From: Podochytrium sp. JEL0797
Taxonomy: Eukaryota; Chytridiomycota; Chytridiomycetes; Chytridiales; Chytriomycetaceae
Direction: 5' to 3'
DNA: 13,510 nt
Assembly: GCA_027596195.1 (NCBI GenBank)
Contig: JADGJG010000718.1
Location: forward strand, 1-13,510
The position numbers and the translations under genes were made by a program. The notes below the pieces were generated by a model. That model was not told the DNA's origin and did no database searches. It saw only the letters and a program-made list of their open reading frames with translations. The first letter of the stretch is position 1. Every line of letters begins with the position of its first letter. Below are positions 1-9,331 of this stretch, one piece after another.

Positions 1-30
1 ACCAAACTTCTGGTAAACTTCTCATAACCG

Positions 31-53
31 CCCCCGCCCCCCCCCCCCCCCCC
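31..53. repeat. poly-C low-complexity tract
   Basis: Five C, one G, then seventeen consecutive C (37-53). The tract lies in a gene-free stretch (1-246) where I see no other structure. Homopolymers of this length are often misread, so the exact count is doubtful. Confidence 0.9.
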
Positions 54-246
54 AAATGATTTGGGAAAACCTGGCGTCCATGCGAGACACAGGAGAGGAT
101 CCCACGTGCGGGGTTTTAAACAAGTCGGCGCTCTTGATGTGACCCTTTCAATCAGGGGTTAATAGGACGCCTTTCAATTTTTGTATACTTTCGAAATCGG
201 ACGACTTCCTCAACAACTTATTGATTTATTGGCCCGAAGGCTTCTC

Positions 247-1072
247 TCACTGAGACGGGTACACAGGGAGCACCTCCTCGACGTATTTGTCGATGTTGGC
301 CTCGGTTGGAGCGCCGAAGATGTAGACCAGGTCTTTGCGCAGCTTGTGGCCTTCTTCACGGGTGGCCTCGAGTTTTTTGTGCGCAGCCTCGAGTGGGTTG
401 GGCTCGCGGCCGTTGGGGGAGGAGGGTTGGCGGAGGAGGGTTGGCGGGCGGCATTGCTAACGATGGCATATTTGAGGTGGGATGATGCCGGTGAGCGCGT
501 TTTGAGACAAGCTGAGAACTGTGAGAGACTTGAGTTTGCCAATCTCGGAAGGAATCCCACCCTGCAGGCGACAGGTGCTCAAATCAAGCCGAATGAGACT
601 TGCGAGCATCCCGATCGCCGTGGGGATGTGAAAAATCACTCCATCAATTTCCAAAATGTACCATAGACGGTTCATCCACGTCTCTGCAAAGACGTTCTGG
701 AATGGTGCAGGGACGAGGAAGAAAACTGTCTCCATGGCATTCGCAACGTGAACGGTGGCGATCATTATCTCCAGTTGTTCAGCGGATGATTTCCCATATA
801 CACGGGTGAGATTCACCACAGCAAAGTGCTTGGTTGCCAACAGCGCATTCCAGCGAACCGAAACCCGCCGATACTTGAAGACTTGGTCGGGTGAGATCCA
901 AGCCAAGATGTGTACCAGAACTTCCCTCGGCAAGACGAGTAAAGAACTTGCGATGCGAGTTGTGCAGGTGTTGTAGTTGACGAGTGTTGCCGGCGAGGAC
1001 CAGAGAGTTGCCCACAAGAGATTCGTTGGTTGTTGCGAGTGTCGATTCGAGAGAGGAGAGCCGTGATTCCAT
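247..1072 (-). pseudogene. F-box / leucine-rich-repeat protein gene, probably broken
   Basis: Three parts read in order on the minus strand. First is a coiled-coil-like start from ATG 1070-1072 (MESRLSSLESTLATTNESL); an earlier in-frame ATG lies at 1250-1252. Next is an F-box at about 939-830 (LVLPREVLVHILAWISPDQ, then YRRVSVRWN). Last are about two plant-type LRRs (LIRLDLSTCRLQGGIPSEIG, LTVLSLSQNALTGIIPPQI) before TAG at 457-459. The F-box frame is open from about 1185 but has no ATG. It differs from the coiled-coil frame, and none of the GT-AG pairs I tried between them restores phase. After the TAG the same frame stays open for 69 codons, to TGA at 247-249, with a helical, charged tail (AAHKKLEATREEGHKLRKDL, VYIFGAPTEANIDKYVEEVL). 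F-box proteins link substrates to SCF ubiquitin ligases, and F-box/LRR genes form families in fungi. Two lesions suggest a pseudogene; sequencing errors or stop readthrough are alternatives. Confidence 0.55.
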
Positions 1073-1367
1073 AGCCGAAATGCGAGTGACGGTTTGGATG
1101 GATTGATTTGTTGCCAAAATCTGCCGTGGAATACGTCTGCGAGATGGTCGCGCTCGCCAAAATGCGGGCAATCGAATCCGGAGAATTAATTTTTCTTTAA
1201 AACATGTAAAAGGCTTTAAAAGATGATTTGCACACCTCGGTTTCTCGCCCATCCTGCCTCAATTGCTGTCGCAATTGAAAAACTGGAGATATTGGGTCAG
1301 CGCGCCTGCCGCCGCATCACCCAGCTGAACATCACCGGTGCTTTTTCTAATTTTTTCTACCTTCGAA
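1073..1367. promoter_or_regulatory. divergent intergenic region between the F-box relic and the 585-residue gene
   Basis: The region is AT-rich with T and A runs and separates two divergently read genes, so it should hold the promoter of the gene starting at 1368. Its clearest element is a perfect inverted repeat at 1259-1278 (TCAATTGC, spacer TGTC, GCAATTGA), about 100 bases upstream of that ATG. An open frame from ATG 1250-1252 runs through part of it on the minus strand and could be the 5' end of the F-box gene. No convincing TATA box was seen. Confidence 0.35.
1259..1278. repeat. 8-bp perfect inverted repeat, 4-nt spacer
   Basis: Arms 1259-1266 and 1271-1278 are exact reverse complements, with spacer TGTC. 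The site is in the 5' flank of the gene at 1368. It could be a binding site for a dimeric regulator or a small hairpin; the sequence does not decide which. Confidence 0.6.
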
Positions 1368-3125
1368 ATGCCCGCACCCGACCGAGTCGAGACGCTCCTC
1401 GCGCACTGGAACCAGGTTGAGGCCGCCGGGACGCCTTCCTCGCCTTCTGCGTCTGGATCCGCGTTCGTGCAGCACTCCCACACTGCGACGGTCGTTCCGC
1501 TTCCCGTCGCCATCCTCGCCGCAATGCGCCGCGTCAAGGCCGCCCAGCCGCATCCGCATCGCGTCCCAGCCTGCGTCAACCTCACGGCCTCGTACATTGG
1601 GCCCCAGAAGCAGATCCACATTCATCGGGTCGCGGACTTGTCCGTCGCCACTTCGGCCGCAGTCACGGACCCCTCCGTTCCCCTGTTCTTTTTGCAAGGC
1701 GCGATGCCAAGAAACCTGCAAATCTTGAATCTCTCAACCTACGAGCGCATTCCCCTGCTGTTCACCGAAAAGAAGCCTTTCATCTTCCGAATCCTCAACT
1801 GGTCCCACACGCCATTCGTGTATTTTGTCGATCGTGACACTTACCAGCGTCGCATGTGGTTTTATGATGCTTCCCGCAAAGCCCTGGTGCCTGTTGTCTC
1901 TGCCACCCAAGTTCCCCCGATGGAAGTCGAGGCTGCACCAGAAACCCAAGCGGAAACAGCTTCTCCAGCTCCTTCCACCGCCTACACCATGATTGATCCA
2001 TTTGCTCACGTGGTGGACGTCGAAGATGCGCATGTGAACGACAATGTGGTTGGTTTCGGAAACGTGGTGGTCTGGTGGACCTGGGTCGGCATTCGACGTC
2101 CTCGCCCCAAAGCCGTCAACGAAGACGGAGAGGAAGTAGAGGAGGAGTCTGAAGAGGAAGAAGAAGATGAGGAGGTGCTGAACCTCCTCCCTGGCCAACC
2201 ACGCCCCCCTCGCCGTTACGAACTCAAAGTACACGCGTATCGCGTCGAAAAGGAGGCCGACATCGAGGGACATGGAACAGGGGTCAAAGTCACCACTCTT
2301 TGGAGCCACCACATTCACCTCACGTCCTCCCAAAACTGCAGCGCCGAAATCACACCCTCTCGCTTCTTGCTGTTCCATCACAAAAAGCTGGCCCCCAAAA
2401 ACCATGCCGAGATTGTTGCCAAATACTCCTTCGATTTAACTCTCGGTGGCGGTCTCATCACCAACGAAACAATCGAGGAGCCGATTCGCGAACACGCCCC
2501 CCCAGCCAAGGCCTTGCCCCCAGCATCCGATTCGCAACCAACCCCCGCACCCCTCCAATTCCCTCCATCCTCTCGAACCCTCGTTGGCTCCCTCGCCAAC
2601 AACCAACGCCTCACCACGCGGTTCCACCTCCTCGAATTTCACGCCCCGTTCGACTTTTTCAACCCAGACGGAACCCCCGTAGCCGAATCCTCGCAAGACG
2701 CGCAGGAATCGGATATGCTCATCACGGGGTACAAGCTCCCTGTGTGCGATACGCGCGTGTTTACGGGCCGTGATCCTTCGTTGGGAAAGACGGTCAACAC
2801 GAACGATGCTGTTGAGACTCCCGTCGCGAACCCGCGCGCGTTGTTGAGTCTCGTTCCTGTGGTCAAGAATGTGTGGAGACCGGGAAAGCGCCAGGTGAGC
2901 GAGGATGGTGGCTTGTTGGTGGTTGCCGGTGTCGAAGGATCGAGGCGCGTGTTGAGGGTCGTGGATGTGGCCAAGGGGGATATTGAAAACAAAGTTGTGC
3001 ATGCGTTTTATTTGGACGATGAGACGGGGCTTGTGAGGAAGAAGAAGGTTGGTGGTGGAGTTTGGGTGGTTGAATTGGACGACAGCGAGAGAGGGTGGGA
3101 CGTTGTGTTCGTCGAGTGTGGATAA
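1368..3125 (+). CDS. intronless gene for a 585-residue protein of unknown family
   Basis: I do not recognise the family. The ATG at 1368-1370 (MPAPDRVETLLAHWNQVEAA) is the first methionine in a frame that stays open to TAA 3123-3125. The N-terminal helix is followed by a Ser/Ala/Pro stretch. Residues 100-180 and 230-260 are strand-like and rich in aromatics (LNWSHTPFVYFVDRDTYQ; VVGFGNVVVWWTWVGIRR), as in repeated beta-sheet or propeller-like folds. Residues 252-269 (2121-2174) are almost all Glu/Asp, probably a surface loop. A Pro-rich linker lies near residue 390. The last quarter is again strand-like (GGLLVVAGVEGSRRVLRVVD). I see no signal peptide, membrane segment or catalytic motif. Many F-box-family fungal proteins look like this, but no F-box is visible. 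Codons end mostly in C up to about 2720 and mostly in G or T afterwards. The gene is surely coding; its function is open. Confidence 0.85.
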   Translation: MPAPDRVETLLAHWNQVEAAGTPSSPSASGSAFVQHSHTATVVPLPVAILAAMRRVKAAQPHPHRVPACVNLTASYIGPQKQIHIHRVADLSVATSAAVTDPSVPLFFLQGAMPRNLQILNLSTYERIPLLFTEKKPFIFRILNWSHTPFVYFVDRDTYQRRMWFYDASRKALVPVVSATQVPPMEVEAAPETQAETASPAPSTAYTMIDPFAHVVDVEDAHVNDNVVGFGNVVVWWTWVGIRRPRPKAVNEDGEEVEEESEEEEEDEEVLNLLPGQPRPPRRYELKVHAYRVEKEADIEGHGTGVKVTTLWSHHIHLTSSQNCSAEITPSRFLLFHHKKLAPKNHAEIVAKYSFDLTLGGGLITNETIEEPIREHAPPAKALPPASDSQPTPAPLQFPPSSRTLVGSLANNQRLTTRFHLLEFHAPFDFFNPDGTPVAESSQDAQESDMLITGYKLPVCDTRVFTGRDPSLGKTVNTNDAVETPVANPRALLSLVPVVKNVWRPGKRQVSEDGGLLVVAGVEGSRRVLRVVDVAKGDIENKVVHAFYLDDETGLVRKKKVGGGVWVVELDDSERGWDVVFVECG

Positions 3126-3166
3126 AACTGAGGCTGAGACGGGGTATAAGCTCCCATTTTTTTTAA

Positions 3167-3172
3167 AATAAA
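3167..3172 (+). terminator. AATAAA polyadenylation signal of the 585-residue gene
   Basis: A canonical AATAAA lies 41 bases after the TAA at 3123-3125, inside the 88-base gap to the convergent gene that ends at 3214. The two 3' untranslated regions probably abut or overlap. Confidence 0.6.
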
Positions 3173-3213
3173 TAGCAACTTCAAAAGAAGAACGAGAACA
3201 TTTCAAGAAAACA

Positions 3214-4619
3214 TCAAACTTGGGCCTCTTTCTGTTTGCGGAACATATCAATGCACTCTTTTGAGCTCACTCCATAAGATCTTTCCGCGGCAAAGATGTA
3301 GTTGGGAACTAAACAGAAGAATGAGCGGGTTTCCTCTTGGCATCCAAAGATAAAAACTCAACTGTGTCCCCTGTAACCGGGAATGGGCAAAGATTCAGCC
3401 AGCTGTTTGGCAGGAAGACGCGTCGACTGCCCACTAACAATCCGCCCTCTGTCATCGCGCTTGTTGAAGTTGTCATAAGCAATTTCAGTCGTTTTGCCAA
3501 ACGTGGTGGCGAATCCGTATTTGCTTCCTGGAATAAATCCAGTGAAACCTGTATGGTTGAGCAAAAATTCATTTAGTATTCTCGTTTTGGGGGTTTCAAT
3601 GTTTTGGCAGAACGTACCAGGAATCGGTTGAGTCGTGTTGACGCTCTTGACTTTGACTTCGCGGTGTGGCTCCTTGTAAGGATCACGAGTCGATTTGGGA
3701 ACCGTGAACTCATCAATCGCCTTCCTCACACTGTCCGAGTACGGCTAACAGGGGAAAGGAATCAATGCCACAAACGCTACCTCCAAAAAAAATTATGACG
3801 TCCATACCTCTCCAAAGTGATTCTGAAGTCTCGGCACGAACCCAGTATACCCCGAAATATAAGTCTTCTCAGGGTGCTTCGCCGGCAACTTGTACGGACT
3901 CTTTTCATCCGCAGGACTCGCGGCCGCAGCGTACGCAAAACTCGGTTTGGCCGGGTTCGCCACAAGAGCGCGTTTGGCCGTCTTGTCTGAAATAGCCGGC
4001 TTTTGTTGATCCTTGATGGCTTGCACGCGCGAAGGGAGCTCGTTGCGCGATTTGAGCATGGATTCAAAGTCCACGAGGGAGGCGTTGGTGGTTTCGACGT
4101 ACGGGCGGCCAAAGTGTTCTTGGGATCTTGGAATGTATCCTGCAAAGGGGATATGAGATGGATGTGTGTTTGGAAGAAGTCCTTTGTTGTTTGTTTGACG
4201 GGGCAAAGAATGAAGGAGAACAATGGGACTCCACCCAACCGCCATGTCTAGTGCCCGCCCCCTCCCTTCCCACTTCGCCTACTCAACACGGTGAAAAAAG
4301 AGCACATACCAGTATACCCCGGCACAGGCGGGAACGAAAAGCGATCATCACCCGTCGCATACTTATTCACGCGTTTCCACACATACTCCTTTTCATTGCT
4401 CGACGATTTCTTGGCCTTGCTCAACGCCCGCTGCGACAACAACTCTTCGCGTCGCGTGGCAGCCGTCTTTTGGATTTCGCCTTGCTTGAGGGACGGGTCC
4501 GTGTGGAGAATGTGACGCGTCGCGTTACCGTAGGTGAGACCGAATTGGTACTTGAGCGACGGCACGAACCCGGCGAAACCGGGGGTCGCGATGCAGGTGG
4601 TTTCTTCTTTGAGTGTCAT
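3214..4619 (-). CDS. CIMIP2/FAM166-type ciliary microtubule inner protein, five exons, 349 residues
   Basis: Exons on the minus strand: 4619-4310, 4139-3808, 3744-3618, 3548-3363, 3308-3214 (TGA 3214-3216). Introns are 170, 63, 69 and 54 nt, all GT-AG, and all junctions keep frame. The product has five copies of the family signature (P-G-F/Y-T-G-F-V/I-P, then about 6-8 residues, F/Y-G): residues 12-31 (TPGFAGFVPSLKYQFGLTYG), 99-118, 198-217 (ISGYTGFVPRLQNHFGEPYS), 255-274 (IPGFTGFIPGSKYGFATTFG) and 312-331. The signature is that of FAM166 proteins (UPF0605/DUF2475, now CIMIP2), which bind inside axonemal doublet microtubules of motile cilia. Lys/Arg-rich linkers join the copies. No signal or membrane segment is seen. 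Introns 1, 3 and 4 fall inside motif copies 2, 4 and 5 in phase 1; intron 2 falls inside copy 3 in phase 0. The gene lies 147 bases downstream of the GCP5 gene on the same strand. Family assignment is strong; which paralogue (A, B or C) is not decided. Confidence 0.85.
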
Positions 4620-4766
4620 TATTTGGCGGGGGGTATAGTGGTGGTACTTTTGATGCGGCGGGTTTGCAGAAGGTCGAGGTGGGGGGAAGCGACGGAATCG
4701 GCCGATTTTTCAACACAATAAAAAACAAAGGCTAGCCATAAACAATGCGAAAATACTACCCCTTTT

Positions 4767-7700
4767 TCAGCATTTCAAATACACCGCCAAAGCCGCCAAC
4801 TTTGGCATCCCATGACTCGCCAACGAATCCACGCTATTCACCACAAACTCAAGTGTCTCCACAAACGTGTCAAACACCCCCGCAGACACGGCATTTCCAA
4901 ACCGAATCCCTTCTTGCTCCGTTTCCCGCGCAATTCGATCCATCTCAACACTCGACCCAACCTGCGACAAGGACGAGCTCTTTTCGAACTGAAACGAAGC
5001 CGGCCGTTTCATTTGCGTGAATGCAGGTGACTTGGGTCGTTCGAATGTGCCTGATTTTCTTGCTGCCAAGGATTTCGATTTTGGCGACATTGGGGCGGCT
5101 CCAACGCCTTTTCCGAATCCGAATGGCGGGGTAGAAGGTTTGGGTGGGGTGGTCACTGGAGTTGGGGATGGAGACGGGGAAGAGGGTGGTGCAACGGGAC
5201 TCCTTCCAGCGCGGATCAACTCGATGTTCGAGTCGAATTTCATGCACATGTCGGAAAACTTGATGCACAGGTCCAAACACTTGCAGATGGCTTTCAAAAC
5301 AGGGGTGGCCTGGAAAAATCATTAAAATTCGTGGTTCATAGCTGAGAGGAAAAATAAACTTGCCTTTTCGTTGAGGAGGAAAAAGTGGTTGCAAATGTCG
5401 GTCAAGAACGCTTCGTGGAACTTGTTGAGCTCATCTATATCGTAAAATCCAACCACCCCGGCCATGAAAGCATCAATCGCTGGATGAATCACCTTCAGCA
5501 GCAGAGAAAGCACGAGTCAGATCATCGCGTAAAAACTCACCAAAACACCTCACCGTTGTCTTTGCGAAACTCGTCATTCCTTCGCAAAACACTTTCATTT
5601 TCCTCCTTAGCACAGTTCGTTGCCTCATCCACCCATACTTGGCCCAATTGTTCCGTTTATCCATTGACAACGACTCCTTGTCCAACCGATTTCTCGCAAG
5701 CGACAACTGCAGCAAAAAGATGATGGCCTTGTTGTACAACACGAGCGAACTTGGCGTCACAATGCAATTCAACGGCCAAGATACCTGATCCAGCAAAACA
5801 AAGCCTCAGAACACACAACGTTGAAAACAAAGTGAAAAAACTCACATCATAACCAACTTTCACCGCCTCCAACGCACTCACGTGAATCCTCCCACTGCTC
5901 CTTCGCTTCTTCATATCCTGCGTGACGCTTGATTCGTCAATAATCAACACCACACGGTTCGGCTCTTCAATCCACTGCGACGCATCCTCTTCCACTGCTT
6001 CGAGGGTAGCCACTGACGCGTCAAATATGGACTGCAACACCCCTGGTCGTCTCCACAAATCTCCGCTCCGGATCTGCAACAACAAACAAAATTAATAACG
6101 ACGCTTGGGTTCGACAAAACACACAGCGCACACTACCTTGTCAGCAATAACATCCAACATGGGGCCCATCACAACCCCAGAAGTCATCAAAAACACCCTC
6201 TGCAAGGTTCGCAAATGCGCCAACAAGCGACACTTGGGTCCCACCAACTGCGCCGTGAGGATCTGCCCGACGCGCTCGAAATGAGGTGTCAACACAAACG
6301 AGATGGAACGTTCGAAATTTTCTTGAAAGGGTCGCCAGAGCTGGGATTCGTCTGTTTGAGAACAAAAAAGCAATTAAAATCGCGTCTTTTTTCGGTAGCA
6401 GGGGGAGAGGGAGCCAAAGAAAAACATAAAAAACTTACTCAATTCCTTTTTCCCAAGCTCCTCACACCACGCCTCAACCCCCGTCCTTGTTTCCTCCCGC
6501 AAGTCCACATCTCGCCCGGCCGTCGTCCCCAGCATCGTTGAGAGGAAATCACCACCAGAAGGTTCAGGCTGCCACACGCGATTGAAGAGCAACAATTCGC
6601 TTGATGGGAGTGAGCTCTTGTTTTCAGAAACCATCGAACTGGATGCCGCAATACTGAGATCCGGTTCAGAATCAACGCCACAATCGGCACTGTCCATATC
6701 CATCAAGATTGAGAACTTGGCCAAAATGTTGGAAAAAATGTCACTGCGGAGTTCTGGGATAATATCAACGAGCTAGGAGGGGAAAAGTCAGAGTTTGTGT
6801 CGGTAAACCAAAATTCAAAAACAAAACCGCCGAATTGCGGTGGGAAAGGGAACGCGTCGAGTTCTTACCAGCTCCGGATTCATTTCCCGCACCATGACCA
6901 AACACTTTCCGACCGACATCACCGTTTCCAAACAACTCTGCAACACGAGAGGAACCTCGGAAGACTTGACCGTGAATTTGCTGACCCAAAAGTCGTTTGA
7001 TTTGCTTTCAATCGCGTCGTTGCTGGGGTGGGGAATCAAGGAACGACGAAATCAGCCAACTTGCACCAACACAAAAATCAGCAAAAAAAGAAACACCAAC
7101 CATCGGAACCCAACTCCAGATCCAACCAGTCCATCCAACCACCAAACCTGCACCGCATCAAACCACGGCTCCAAAATCCTCATCAAACACCCAACCGCCC
7201 ATCGGAACCGGTCAGCGTCGCAGGACCCTTGGCACGACACAACATGCGACGTGAACACATTCACGAATGCGACGGGAGATAATGGTTGTTGCTGCACTTT
7301 CCCCGCCTCGAGGATACAAGCGTGCAAATCGCGGAGGGGTCTGAATTTCGATTCGGCGAGTGTGAGGAGGGCGAGGAGGGAAGCAGGGGTGGGTTCTTCT
7401 CCGTCTGACAAATAAAGGGGGGTGTGGTTGCGGGTTGATACATTTTCTCAATTTTGTGTACAGCGCAAATTCACCTTTCAACACGCGACTCGCATCAAAG
7501 TAAAAAGCTTGCCTATCCACGATCCAAGCTTGGTGAGCATCCAACGTCTCGCAAGTAACGCTAGACACAGCCTGCAAACATGGCTTGAATAACTCGCCAT
7601 CGTCCTTTGCATCGTCTTGCACCCTGCTTCCACTAGGTGTGAGAAAACTGGCAGCAGATCGATGGATCGACGAAATACTGACCGTTTCACAAAATGTCGA

Positions 7701-9179
7701 AGCTTGTTGCCGACCGTTCCCAATTTTGCAAACCGCGTCAAAACCGACTCCAACATCCCGACGGTCAAGTGCGTCACACATGCAATCATCTTGGGCTAAT
7801 AATACAAACAAGAGCGTTAGTTTTTCGTTCGCATCGAGTCAAAAAAGCAGACCTTGCAAGTCAACCCATCGGCTACAATCTCAAACATCTCTCCAGGTAC
7901 CCCCGCAAGCACATACAAGGCTTCCCGGATCACATCGAGTTCCGTAACGTAATTGGTGGTTGTGATGGGAGCGCCAAAAAATTCGGGATCAAGAGACTGG
8001 TGCGAAGCGATTGAGGGGGCCAGTGTGGAGGGAATATTGAGGTCGAATTCGACATCTGGGTTGAGTTGAGGAGGATAAGATGAAAGACTCGCAACGAGGG
8101 AAGCAGAACAAACATTGTGGGTATGCTCCGTGGTTCGCGTTCCAAAAATGCGATCGAAGGAGGGCCGTCAATGCCGGGTCATCCTGATGAGACAAATGGA
8201 CATGAATAAATGGGTGGGCGTTGGAATGGAGAGTGACGAACTTGAATCTCAGTTTGTGGAGCCATCAAGTCCGAAAACAAGTTGGCCGAGTCCGCGGCAG
8301 CATCAACAACAGGAGAGGGAACAGGAATCGGGGGTTGACGGGGCAGCTCGCTTTCCATATTGAATTCATCATCGCTCCCGTCTGAATCGCTGTAATCGTG
8401 CGAGTAATCGACAGAAGCCCAGTGATCGCCTTCCAACGGATCCGAGTCGACGATTTCGCGCCACAACTGCTCATTCGCGAATTTCGGGTTCAGTTTCCGC
8501 TTCTCGACATCCTGCATGAAAGCAAGGGATGAGGATACAATGGCGGCGGATTCAGCAGCGTGTTGTTTGGACGTGGCAAAGGCAGCAAATTCGCTGTGGA
8601 TGCGGCGGGTTGAGGGCGATGAGGAGGGACTGCCAGACAGCGGTGGAGAGGGTATTTGGTTGTTGTCTGGCTTCGACATTGCGAGGATGAATGCGAGGGC
8701 CTGGTGGATCTGCGTGATGGTGGTGTTGAGGTGTCCGGATTCACGATATAACCTCTCGTTACCGCAAACTGGTTGAGTGAGTCCTTGTCGCGGAGGTCTT
8801 TGCGTGCCAGGGCTTCTGCCAGGAGGAGGCGGAGTGCGGTGGCCTTGTCAGTGAGACCAAAGAGGTCCCACTTCTCTGCGAGTCTGGAGTGTTTTGTTGG
8901 CTACTACTAAAGGATCACCAACACTCACCCCTCGTACTGCGCTACTACGCGGGATTCGTCGGGCGAGCGGAACGGGTGGAATGCAAGCGTGTGTTCGCAC
9001 GTCCTGGCTGCGCGTGCGCGCTGTGTCCAACATGTGTGGTGTGAGTCTCGCTTCGACTCCTATGCAGGTCTCACCCTCGCAGCATCCCCCGCTGAGGAGC
9101 CGGGCCCGGCAATCTCGCTGACGAGCAGGTGGATGTTTTTAGTCGTGGCCAGCGACGTGGATGACCGCGATTTTTGCAT
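4767..9179 (-). CDS. GCP5 (TUBGCP5-like): gamma-tubulin complex component 5 (Spc97/Spc98 family), 16 exons, 1155 residues
   Basis: Exons: 9179-9075, 9020-8929, 8883-8763, 8709-8242, 8183-8114, 8055-7853, 7795-7683, 7632-7475, 7404-7101, 7022-6869, 6772-6439, 6351-6137, 6073-5846, 5784-5554, 5492-5364, 5309-4767. They total 3468 nt in one frame. Introns are 45-96 nt; fourteen are GT-AG and the last is GC-AG. Family landmarks: early WREIVDSDPLEGDHWASVDY with acidic residues (GCP5/Mod21-like N-terminus); LDVIREALYVLAGVPGEMFE near residue 325, opening the GCP N-domain; PWFDAVQVWWLDGL, then NDFWVSKFT near 555 (GCP5 has DFW here); KCRLLAHLRTLQRVFLMTSG near 740; VSWPLNCIVTPSSLVLYNKA at 856; FHEAFLTDICNHFFLL near 960. 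The first five are N-domain or linker, the rest the gamma-tubulin-binding C-domain. The protein should be a scaffold of the gamma-tubulin ring complex, nucleating microtubules at spindle poles and basal bodies. A Pro/Ser-rich insert sits at residues 1008-1095. Start: ATG 9177-9179 (MQKSRSSTSLATTKNIHLLV). Least certain are exons 2 and 4 (acceptor choice). GCP6 is the main alternative. Confidence 0.88.
5310..5363 (-). other. GC-AG intron 15 of the GCP5 gene
   Basis: The donor reads AAG/GCAAGT instead of GT, and the acceptor is TTTTTCCAG/GCC. Splicing in phase 0 joins LLNEK to ATPVLKAICKC and keeps the conserved C-domain helix. The next GT downstream would not keep this frame. A GCAAGT donor with a consensus AAG before it is the usual form of rare GC-AG introns. 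Confidence 0.7.
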
Positions 9180-9331
9180 GACTTCGAATTTTATTTTCGG
9201 ACGGGAATGAAAGGGATATAAAAGGAAGATATTCTCGAGGCATTACCTTAAAGTCAGGATGTAAGCAGAAAAAGTTATTTTCAAGTTATGTACTTATTTT
9301 TTTCATCTTTTTTTTTCACCGATCAAGAAGG
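9180..9331. promoter_or_regulatory. 152-bp divergent promoter of the GCP5 and PPR genes
   Basis: Both start codons (9179 minus, 9332 plus) flank this AT-rich segment. TATAAAA at 9217-9223 faces the PPR gene about 109 bases upstream of its ATG. On the other strand the same patch reads TTTTATAT about 40 bases upstream of the GCP5 ATG. T and A runs at 9270-9318 precede the PPR start. Transcript starts cannot be placed from sequence alone. Confidence 0.5.

Noticed and set aside
103..108. CACGTG E-box-like hexamer (also at 12301-12306)
   Set aside because: Two isolated hexamers without a clear promoter context are expected by chance.
2436..3251. 271-codon ORF on the minus strand
   Set aside because: It lies opposite the well-supported 1368-3125 gene, has shadow-like Arg/Gly-rich composition and no domain.
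3358..3729. Separate 123-residue gene ending at TGA 3358-3360
   Set aside because: It contains an intron (3549-3617), and a further intron at 3309-3362 leads to a fifth exon completing the last CIMIP2 motif (GHIPNYIFAAERSYG).
8179..8679. ATG at 8679 as the start of the GCP5 protein
   Set aside because: The exon continues upstream with family-like sequence (IHQALAFILA), and three further exons give a consistent GCP5-type N-terminus from ATG 9179.
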